DNA of 47,500 bases from positions 1-47,500 of the forward strand of contig ADNK01000763.1 of assembly GCA_000320545.1 (NCBI GenBank), in the 5' to 3' direction. Both the position numbers and the translations under genes were made by a program. Under the pieces are notes generated by a model. It searched no databases, had not been told where the DNA came from, and worked only from the letters and a program-made list of their open reading frames with translations. Shown piece by piece: positions 39,107-47,500 of this stretch. Every line of letters begins with the position of its first letter. Within the stretch, counting starts at the first letter, position 1. The stretch is from Bigelowiella natans CCMP2755. Its lineage: Eukaryota > Cercozoa > Chlorarachniophyceae.

Positions 39107-42106
39107 TTAGATCTTCCCATTTTCTCTACCCTCTTTCCAGTAATTATAGGTCTCCTTAATGACACTCATGGCCTTCAGTGGGCCCTCCATCTCATCATTA
39201 GTGAGCTCATTGACAGCCTTACCTTCAGCAGTCTTATACATCTTGAGCCAGTCTGCCAAACGATCTTTCACGGCTGCGTCAATATCAGCTTCGGTATGCA
39301 TGGAGCTAGCGAGTGGGTCATCCTTGTTAATCACGATAATCTTGTAGTCAACCTCTCCCTGGTCAATGAGGGAATAGATGCCAAGAACCTTCACTTGAAC
39401 CACGGAACCTGTAGGTAGCTGCCTTGACCCGATCTCCATTACATCCAAAGGATCTCCGTCGCCGCTATGCCCGGCTTGGTCTTTCTTAGCTGGATTCTCC
39501 CATGTCTGTGGAAGCATACCGTAGTTGAAGAAGGGCACTCCATATTTGTAGTATCGAGGCTTTCCCTTTTTCGTATCCTGCTTGATGGGGTTGAATTCAG
39601 TCTCCTTGTTGACCTCGAGCTTCTCCATGCGCCCCATCGGAATCTCGACCATCATGGTGACAATTCTATCGGCTTGGGAGTGATCCTGGGAGTGCGGGTA
39701 TACAGGAACGTCGTGCCATGGAGAGATTCGTTCGCCGTTAGCATTCTGGAAGTACAGAGTCCAGGAAGGCTTGCCAAACTTGCCCATGGTGACGAAGTCC
39801 CCAGGAGCAATGAGAGGCTCAGACATCATGCGAGAGTATCCGATCCACTTCGTATTTGCAGGATCCTGGTAGTATTGAATCATTAGTTCCCAGCCGCGCT
39901 TCACCATAAATCCGTTAGGGATACAAGGCTTGGTTTCTTCCCAGTTGGCAGGGATACTGTCTGGACATGGCGGAGCTCCTTTCTTTGCAAGGGCACGCAT
40001 GGTGGATCCGGAGATAGAAAGGAAGTCAGACTTACGATTTTTGTCAGGGGGCTTCATCTTGTTGTCGAGCTTGTCATACACGACCTTGGAGAAGGAAAGA
40101 ATCTTCATCTCTCCCATGCCAGGAGATGTTTGAAGCACATAGCGTCCATGGTTTCCGTCGTAAAAGTCTCCCCCGACCTGCATCTGATTCTCGTTCTTGG
40201 ACCTCTTGATACCCGCAGGATCGCGGCCCGTGATGAAGAAACGGGCGCCGACGTTACGTCGAGATTTACAATGCCACTGGACTTCGGTTGGTCCAGCGTA
40301 GATCATAGGAGAGGGCCAGATTGCCATCACAGTGTCAGAAGGAAGCATTCCCTCCTCAATGATTACCTGATGCTGATGGATTCGCACATCCAGAGGCATG
40401 TCGTCGTCCTTGGTCCAGCCTCCAAGAGGAGTAAGCCAAAGAAGCGGTTTCTTATACCCCATAGCCTTCAGCTGGCGCCCAGCATCCTGCATTAGGTAAG
40501 CATGGCCAGCATGCGTCGGGTTTCGAGTCTGGAAGGCGTACACTGCATCGGTCCCCGAAGCGATGAAGCGCTCTCGAAGCTCTTGAGGAGTCAATCGGTA
40601 AGGATCAAGCCCATCATTGTAGCGGATACGTTCAAGCAGCTCGATCTCACCGCCAAGGAGGTAAGGACCAGCTGCCATCATTTCTTTGATGTAAGGATGG
40701 TCAGGGTCCATGCCACCGAAGACTCTGCTGATAACCTCCTCCTTTCTGAAATCGTAGATTTCTGGGTCTGTGAGAACGGCTATGGCCTTTCCGGTCGGAG
40801 CAATGAGGGTAACTTGGCGCGATGTAGTAATCAAGCTCCTAGTCGCAGCAGTGATCGGAAGGACAATTGGTACGGGCATATTGACACGGTCTCCCATCTG
40901 TAGCTTGGTGCTGTAATCGTCGAAGTTTGTTCGTAGCTGCGCAAAGTTCTGGTTACCAGTTAGATCAAATGGATCATTGAGCATAGAGTTGAAGTGGAGA
41001 GTTTGCAGAAGGACCCCTTCGCGCATGAACCCCTTCAGAGGAGCAGCCCACCCTTCTCCAATACACTGAACCCACTGGAGATCAATATCGCTCAGGAGCA
41101 CTGGAGGAAACTTAGCTGCTGCAGCGGCGGAGTACGTTGAGTACGCCGGAGGTTCCCATTGCATTCCTCCGTCAGGAGGAAGGAGAGCTGGATACCAGCT
41201 AGGAGTGTTGTCAGTTGCGGTCAGGATGCCTCTAGCCTGTAGCACCGAAATAATGGCTCGAACTCCTTCGTCAATAGTCATTTGGTGGCTTGGGAGCCGA
41301 ATGTCGGCGTTTAGGGGAGCTTCATATGGTGCGTCTAGCCCAGTAAATCCCTTGATAAGTCCCTTGCGTGCCTTCTTGTACAGACCCTTAGGGTCGCGCT
41401 GCTCAGCTGACTCGATAGGGACATCCACGAATACTTCCATGAAATCCAACTGTGCATCTTCGTGGATTTTACGAACTCGGTCGCGGTCAGCACGATAAGG
41501 ACTGATCAGAGAAGCAACGACGATGATTCCGGATTCTGCGAAGAGCTTTGCTACCTCACCAACTCGGCGTACATTCTCTGCCCTATCCTCTTTCGAGAAA
41601 CCAAGGTCAGAGTTAATTCCGAAGCGCAGGTTGTCCCCATCTAGACGATATGTATGCTTCCGAAAGTCTCGGACAAGGACCTACAAAAACCAACGAAGAT
41701 TGGTAAAAAATAGTACGATGTATCCTAGGGTGATAAATCCGACCTCCTCAAGCTTCTTTCCAATAGTAGACTTGCCTGAGCCCGAGTATCCGGTGAACCA
41801 AAGAGTGCAGCCTTTCATTCCGATGCTTTGGTAGCGCTCCTTCTTCTGCAACCCTTTTGCCCCGAACTTCTGATCCATGAAAATGTTTTTGGACTTGGTG
41901 TTTGCAGTCCCAAGGTCAGGGGTGGCGATTTTCTTGGACGCTTCGGACTTCACTCCGCTAGTTGCAACCAGTCCACTGGAGGCAACGAGGAAAATCATGG
42001 AGATCAGACATATTCCACAGAATGCAACAGTTTTGGGCCTATTCAATGTAGCGATCCGCAGGCGCCTGATCGTATGATTCAGTGTAACCTGGTTGGTGTA
42101 CGCCAT
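39107..42106 (-). CDS. APS kinase - ATP sulfurylase - inorganic pyrophosphatase fusion
   Basis: Two exons, 41744-42106 and 39107-41680, give 978 residues. Residues 26-50 form a hydrophobic segment (signal peptide or anchor) after an Arg-containing head. Residues about 98-270 are APS kinase: Walker A GYSGSGKST (106-114), LDGDNLRFGINSDLGFS, SLISPYRADRDRVRK. Residues about 280-760 are ATP sulfurylase: QTRNPTHAGH (about 505), SRRNVGARFFITGRDPAG (about 594), ISGSTMRAL. Residues about 765-978 are a family I pyrophosphatase: KPRYYKYGVPFFNYG and the metal site DGDPLDV (861-867). It would activate sulfate to APS and PAPS while the fused pyrophosphatase pulls the reaction by removing PPi. The order kinase-sulfurylase-pyrophosphatase is known from heterokonts. 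The long second exon is unusual here, where most genes are intron-dense. The hydrophobic amino end suggests entry into the secretory/plastid route. Confidence 0.95.
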
Positions 42107-43367
42107 CTGACATGTATGTAGAAAATATGTCAAATCACATATTTCCTTTCTACAGAACAGCAATTAACAACTCTGTGGGAATCCGTATCATCTTGCTTAA
42201 CTCGTTTACCTTTGCTGTGCAGAGACGGGAATCCAGTGATTGGATCGTGTCAGAGGTTTGGTTTGTGGGAGTGTGTTGTGGTAGGTGAAAACAGGAGTAT
42301 GTCTCGCTGCGTGGCACTCTGTGTGTTTGTCATCACTTTGTCTGCATCGTGCTTTTAAAGATGTAGCAGGGACGCCGTAAATTTGAGCGCGAATCAATTA
42401 GAATGATCGTGTCGTTTGGTGTAAATCAATTACATAATTTCTTCTGGAATCTGACTACCCTGGTAAAAATCAGATTTTTCATCAGATCCCATAATTCCTG
42501 GGTCTGGAGGAAATCTTCCTCTGTATCTTTGAAACGACAGATATATAATGCATGTCGCTTTACCTAATCAGCAGGCATTGAGCCCGCCTTCACAACAACG
42601 CAGAAGATTTTTCGCTGGTATTCTGCCCTTCGTTTGGAAGACCAAAAAAGCCGTAATTGAGCAGAAAACCTACAGGGACCCATCAAATCCATGTGGAAAT
42701 TCTCAACAGAAACCTGCGCACTTCCTAATGGGACTTCCAACATGTGAGGAAATGGAAAGCTACTCGTAAGACCAACGATGTTTTTCTGTTGTATTTCCTG
42801 ATTTCCCCCGGAATTCGTGAGATGCACCAGAGACGGCATTTTCTCGGGCTCTGAGTGTTTGACAAGTAGATCTAATAACGGCATCAACAACTGAGTTATG
42901 CGCGCGTTCTGTTACTGCACAATGAAAAATAGATCCAAATTTTTACTGCGACAACCTCGAAACTTCACCCGCTGGGCCGGGAAAAGATTCGTCGGAAAGA
43001 CATCCTCTGATTTTGAGCATGGGATGCGGCCAGACAGTCTGCGTTTATTGTCTGCGCCATGAAGAATCGTTGTCGCTGTCAAAGGCTAACGCGCTACAGT
43101 CCATGTTTGGTGTTTGGAATTATTGAACCCAATCCCCACCCCAGATACTCTTGAGTGAGCGACACAACGGAGCATCATCGCAGAGGAGTTGGGAGATAGA
43201 TTGGTAGATTGGTGTGTTTTTGTTCTGAATCGGAACATTGGAGCTAAAAGGAGGCAACTCTCGTGATCTCGGCCAGTCACGTTGAGTGTTGATTTCCTTC
43301 CGAGCTGTAAGGAAATTAGTTTGAACTGCGCAACCACGAGAGGCAGCAGGGTTCAGATCTCCGAAAA
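42107..43367. other. Divergent spacer between sulfurylase fusion and myosin
   Basis: Holds both promoters. A plus ORF at 42548-42769 (74 codons, basic, with RRFFAGILPFVWKTKK) and overlapping minus ORFs are open but unsupported. A short ORF near 43019-43120 beginning MGCGQTVCVYC is also unsupported. CTAG is rare here. Confidence 0.45.
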
Positions 43368-45453
43368 ATGGCTGCAAAGGATACTGATTCCAATGGTATT
43401 AATGGGCGGAGTTTGGGTTGTGTTGCTATTGAAACATCTTCAGTGAAAACATGACTCATCTCATGCAGAGCTATTGCATTTACTGATTATTCTATATCGC
43501 CATGATTGTTAGTTCATGACTTGGAGATATACCTCAATGCGCACAAAGACCTTCCAAAGGCGGAGGTAACTTGAAACCCTAAATTCTTTATTTAATATCA
43601 ACGGTCTGATGGGGGACACTCGTCCAGGTGTTGAAGGCAATAGAAACCAAATATAGCAAAAGGCAAATCTATTCCCGAATCGCAACTTCACTTATTTCGG
43701 TAACCCAAAGCCTTGTGTATTTGATTTCCTCTTATGGATGACGATCTGCTCATCAGAACTAAAAACGTCTTTCTGAATAAATTGTGCAGGTAAATCCATA
43801 CTTACCAGTGGAAGCATACGACGAAAACACATACGAGGTAGGCTTCAGTGCAGTTCTCATCGGATAGTTTGCAATATCTTCGAACTACGTTGAGACATGT
43901 AATGTGGTAGAAATTCGATCCATGGGTTTACGAGGACATCCCGCCCCGGTCCCACGTTTTCGGGACTGCAAGGTCTGCATGCACATTGTTTTAAAGTAAT
44001 CGCAGTACTTGATTTTGCTTCGGGTGATTCAATATTTGCAGAGACGCTTATAGAAACTGTGTTGGATTCCAGCGGCAGAGGCATAACTGCGCAATAGTTG
44101 CTCATGGTGAACACTAACCAATTATACAAATTTCGCAACATATATGATGCCTCTCTCTGTGCGTGTAACTGTGCGAAATTGCAGAGTTGTTTTTGTATAG
44201 TTTACACACACACTTACACACACACTTACACACACTCACTCACACTTACTTTATATATTTAATATCACACACATACTCAAACTTCCTGTATATATTTTTT
44301 ATCTTGTGCGTGCGGTTGTACTTGTGTGATGTCTCTTCACCGTATGCATTGGTTTCCAGGCATTTCAGGATCGGGGAAGACCGAGAACATTCGACTTGTT
44401 CTCAGATACATACTTCGAGCGTCGTCAAACGTCAGGAAAAAAAAGGTGGTGCGCTCGAATTGTCACCTTAAACTACTCCAATTTAACAATAGATGAGTCT
44501 CGCAAACACGAATGGAATTCCACTAATCTACCTTGCCTCCATCACCTCAAAGTTCAACTTTCACATGGGAGACACAAGGGGAATCGTGCATTTTGATAAA
44601 GTCACAACACTTTACGAGTACAAACCCCAAAGACCTGCGGTAAGCTCTTCTCATCACTTCTGCTTTTGTACCCATTCTAATGGCTATGGATTTTACGTGG
44701 GCAGGATCTCCACATAAAAAAGGGGGAAATGGTTCAAGTCTTGAAGAAAAATCCTAACGGTATATTATATTCTATATTCAATCATGTGCGGGATTCATGC
44801 CTCGCCTTTTCGGATGGGAGCGATTAATGTTATTTTCTCGATCTCAAACTGGTTCTTGGAAAATGGGGTGTTTTTTGTCGATGGAATATCTAAAATGTAT
44901 GGATTTTGGTGAGCAAGAGGGGGAATTTCCATCCCCGCCCCCGCCTTCTCGTCCTAAACCCCCAAAACATACATCATCATCATCATCCGCTGGAAGCAAA
45001 ATGAAGGGCAGCTTCGTTCGTAGCCAAGTGCGCGCTATGGAGCGTTCCCTCACCCCTTCATCATCATCATCATCATCATCGTCCTCCTCCCCCTCCTCCT
45101 CCTCCTCACTGCCATCCATGCACTCCCGAACACCGTCCGTTCCTACGCCGTCCATCCCGACGCGACAGAATCGTCGCCCAATGGACCATTACTTGAAGAA
45201 AATGAAGAGAGGAGGAGGAGGGGGAGGAGGAGGGGGGGGGGGGGGTAGAGCCAAGCATGAGACGGAAATTAGTGAAATTCATGACAAAAAAGGCGTCGAC
45301 GATAGTGTTCGGACAAGTAAAGAGGCGTGGAAAACCTTGGGTTGGGGAATAATCGGGGCTGGGAGCAAATTCGTCTCCTACCTAGTCATTATTTTCAGTT
45401 TATTTTATTGGGAGGCTTCATCTTACACTATTACTTCCAACAACTCTAGGAGC

Positions 45454-45490
<37 letters not shown>

Positions 45491-46006
45491 CTGTTCTTAT
45501 CAGGGTGAGATGAGGGTTTGATTGTCCTTGGCGCATAAAATGGATTTCCTCAGGTTGGTGGTACGGGAAAAATCTAAGGACAAATAGGTTGGGTTTGTTC
45601 CCTTCCAACTACGTCGAAGTAATAGCTGCGCCTCCTCGAAGTCGCGGCAAAGAGGAGCCGCCCGCTACACTTGAGGTAACATAGTTTATAAGCACTGCTA
45701 GCATCCCTCGGTTGGCGTGATGTTCGTACAGAAGCCCTTCGAACTACGGTGTGCTTCTCACGTACGGAAACCGGCAACGAGCAGCATTAAATATTGGTGT
45801 ATTATTGAAACTGGGGACTGAGCGAGCTGCTGCTTGTGCATATTGATGATAAGGATCATATCGATAATGATATTGATGATGATGATAAGAAGAAGAAGAG
45901 GAAGAAGAGCTGAACATATTCAATAACAATAACCCCTTAGGAAAAAGTTATGCACGCATTCTGTCTCTTGGAAACCTTCGGAAATGCGAAGTAAGTAGTA
46001 GAAGTT

Positions 46007-46040
<34 letters not shown>

Positions 46041-46286
46041 TCGTAGTAGCTCATGCCCACCTCTGCTGGCCCGCTGTCTTTATATTGTTGTTGTTATTTC
46101 ATCGTCATTTTCATAATTGCTCGGGAGAATGCCAGCAGTTGTCGGCTAACCAGCACTTTCGTATCGTATCGCTACAGGTTAATGGGAAATGACAACTCCA
46201 CTCGAGACGGCTGTGTCTTCACGCTTGCGGTTGACAGGCGAGGCCGCTTACGTCACGGAGCGGTTACAAATTTCATGGTATAGACA

Positions 46287-46335
<49 letters not shown>

Positions 46336-46935
46336 CTCTCAATCTCTATGTGTGGGCGTGCTCGCTTTGGGGGAGATCGCTCCGGATCGCTTTCCGCTTC
46401 GGAGTTGTATAGAGCTGCCTCGAACGCCGCGCAATCGATGTTTGCACCCTACCCCAAGTTTTCCATGTCCATATCCATCATCACCTCTTCGTTGCTCTTA
46501 TGATAATAATAATTAATAGTAATAATTATTATGTCTCTATCCCGCCTAGGTGGAGCAAATGAGAGTGACACACCAGGAATCCCACTGCTACGGTTTTCAC
46601 GTTGTCTACCGGTATAATATTATTATTGCAAAAATGCTGCTGCTGATTGATGCTGCTGCCATGCCGTGAACAGCTTGCAATAGCATGTTATTTATGGTTT
46701 ATGGCTGTACACAGTCATGCTCACTGTGTAGATGTGTGTGTGCGTGTGGGTGTTGAGTTCTCGATATATGATTCTTACTCGCTGTGTGGGTGATGAATTC
46801 TCCATATATGATTCTGACTCCCTGCATCGTATCCCAGGGTACTTGCCAAGGTGAACGCTCAAGGTATGAAGAACAACGAACCCCTTTCTGATGATATTTT
46901 ATGATGATGATGATGACGATGATGATGATAATGAT

Positions 46936-46975
<40 letters not shown>

Positions 46976-47500
46976 TGTGTGTGTGTGTGTGTCGCTACTC
47001 TACTCTAGGCACCAATGAAGAGAAGAAGCTGTTTCTTTCGCAGCCTCTTAATTTCCTAAGAAAGTCCACTACCGACATGCGTGAGGGTATGATGCCTCAT
47101 TACCATTACTTCTTTATTTTCATTATTATGATATGTGTTCCTTCTTTCCTGGTAGCAGCCTTGCTCTTCCTTTCCCCTAGAAGCATTTCTCTCTACTGTA
47201 TGTACGTGCGCAAGCTGATATCAGCGACATCAACAAACAACAGAATACCGTGGCTACGAAAACATGTGCGAGGACATGAGGAGGTAAAAACGGCTGGCGT
47301 TCTTAGCATTTTTCATGAGTTTGCTACTAATTACTATCGCTAATCGATGGTCCTCCCTCTCGCCCACCCCGGCTCTGGCAGAGGACCGAAGGAAAGCTGA
47401 TGAATATGTTCGTTGTTATTGCTCGTAGGATTGGATTTTCGAGCGATGATATGAAGGCAATTGAGGATGTGCTTAAAGGCATCTTGGCCTTGGGCAACAT
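43368..47500 (+). CDS. Myosin heavy chain, motor amino half, with an SH3 domain inserted in loop 1; runs off the right edge
   Basis: Seventeen exons join in phase: 43368-43395 (ATG), 43513-43565, 43628-43699, 43790-43837, 43911-43972, 44042-44106, 44360-44445, 44493-44639, 44705-44759, 45554-45675, 45941-45990, 46178-46277, 46550-46611, 46838-46863, 47009-47086, 47244-47283 and 47384 to the edge. About 403 residues are visible. Motor marks: YSKRQIYSRIATSLISVNPY, EDIPPRSHVFGTARDAYRN, P-loop GISGSGKTENIRLVLRYIL (about 110-128), ETFGNAK (about 257-263), switch I NDNSTRDG (about 267), FSSDDMKAIEDVLKGILALGN. Between the P-loop helix and ETFGNAK lie about 108 extra residues. They include a complete SH3 domain (about 175-229): TLYEYKPQRPADLHIKKGEMVQVL, NGWWYGKN, GLFPSNYVEVI. 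Myosins are ATP-driven actin motors. The class cannot be assigned because the tail is missing. Confidence 0.88.
44760..45553 (+). other. Long myosin intron containing a 239-codon open frame
   Basis: This intron splits the SH3 codon for the G of NGWWYG, so it must be removed to make the domain. Within it the frame 44797-45513 is open. It is Pro-rich (SPPPPSRPKPPKH), then poly-Ser, poly-Gly from a G run near 45231-45245, and a (GTA)n end. An alternative exon is possible, but the composition is largely repeat-driven. Confidence 0.5.
46291..46331. repeat. (TC)n microsatellite in a myosin intron
   Basis: About 20 TC units directly after the exon that encodes switch I. A similar TC/TG compound lies at about 46938-46993. 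Confidence 0.9.

Noticed and set aside
42548-42769. Plus-strand ORF of 74 codons in the divergent spacer
   Set aside because: Starts with ATG and is basic, but has no splice partner, no motif, and overlaps equally long minus-strand ORFs.
44187-44471. ORF reading AFQDRGRPRTFDLF across the P-loop exon
   Set aside because: The shifted frame of the same exon reads GISGSGKTENIRL and joins the motor in phase on both sides.

Overview
The window is nuclear DNA of a photosynthetic eukaryote, most likely an alga with a secondary red-type plastid such as a stramenopile. No species is claimed. The evidence is: dense GT-AG introns (mostly about 45-250 bases, several hundred at most); a CYP97 carotenoid-hydroxylase P450 whose first two exons encode a signal peptide followed by an A-S-F transit-peptide motif; and an APS kinase / ATP sulfurylase / inorganic pyrophosphatase triple fusion, an architecture known from heterokonts. 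Introns and spacers are full of microsatellites (TC, TG, AT, GGA, CAG, poly-G). There is no sign of prokaryotic operons, viruses, tRNA, rRNA or CRISPR. Gene models were built by hand by joining exons so that phase, GT-AG borders and family motifs all agree.

Layout, left to right: an unidentified minus-strand gene running off the left edge (37-908); a second unidentified minus-strand gene (1069-1813); a Lys-rich U1-type zinc-finger protein (plus, 2820-4194); the CYP97 P450 with 29 exons (minus, 5190-11898); a repeat-rich spacer; an unidentified helical protein (minus, 14032 to about 15700 or beyond); a 1501-residue BAT2/PRRC2/MOS1-like protein with Q, A and G-rich tracts (plus, 17145-22669); a PPR-like mitochondrial protein (minus, 23462-27645); a 226-residue lipoyl-domain protein fused to a KGD4/MRPS36 module (plus, 28298-29548); MCM5 (minus, 30651-35269); CDP-diacylglycerol synthase (plus, 36001-38103); the sulfate-assimilation triple fusion (minus, 39107-42106); and the 5' half of a myosin heavy chain (plus, 43368 to the right edge).

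Orientation is almost strictly alternating, giving divergent pairs that share a 5' spacer and convergent pairs that share a 3' spacer. All four certain convergent spacers, plus the spacer at 12.6-14.0 kb, carry dense short palindromes built on CTAG/GCTAGC. The divergent spacers do not. The MCM5/CDS divergent spacer carries two perfect inverted E2F-type sites.

Two proteins look architecturally new. The first is a stand-alone lipoyl domain joined to the E3-recruiting KGD4 module with no E2 acyltransferase domain, effectively a lipoylated E3-binding protein for 2-oxoglutarate dehydrogenase. The second is a myosin motor with an SH3 domain inserted in loop 1, between the P-loop helix and switch I, combined with non-canonical P-loop and switch I sequences.
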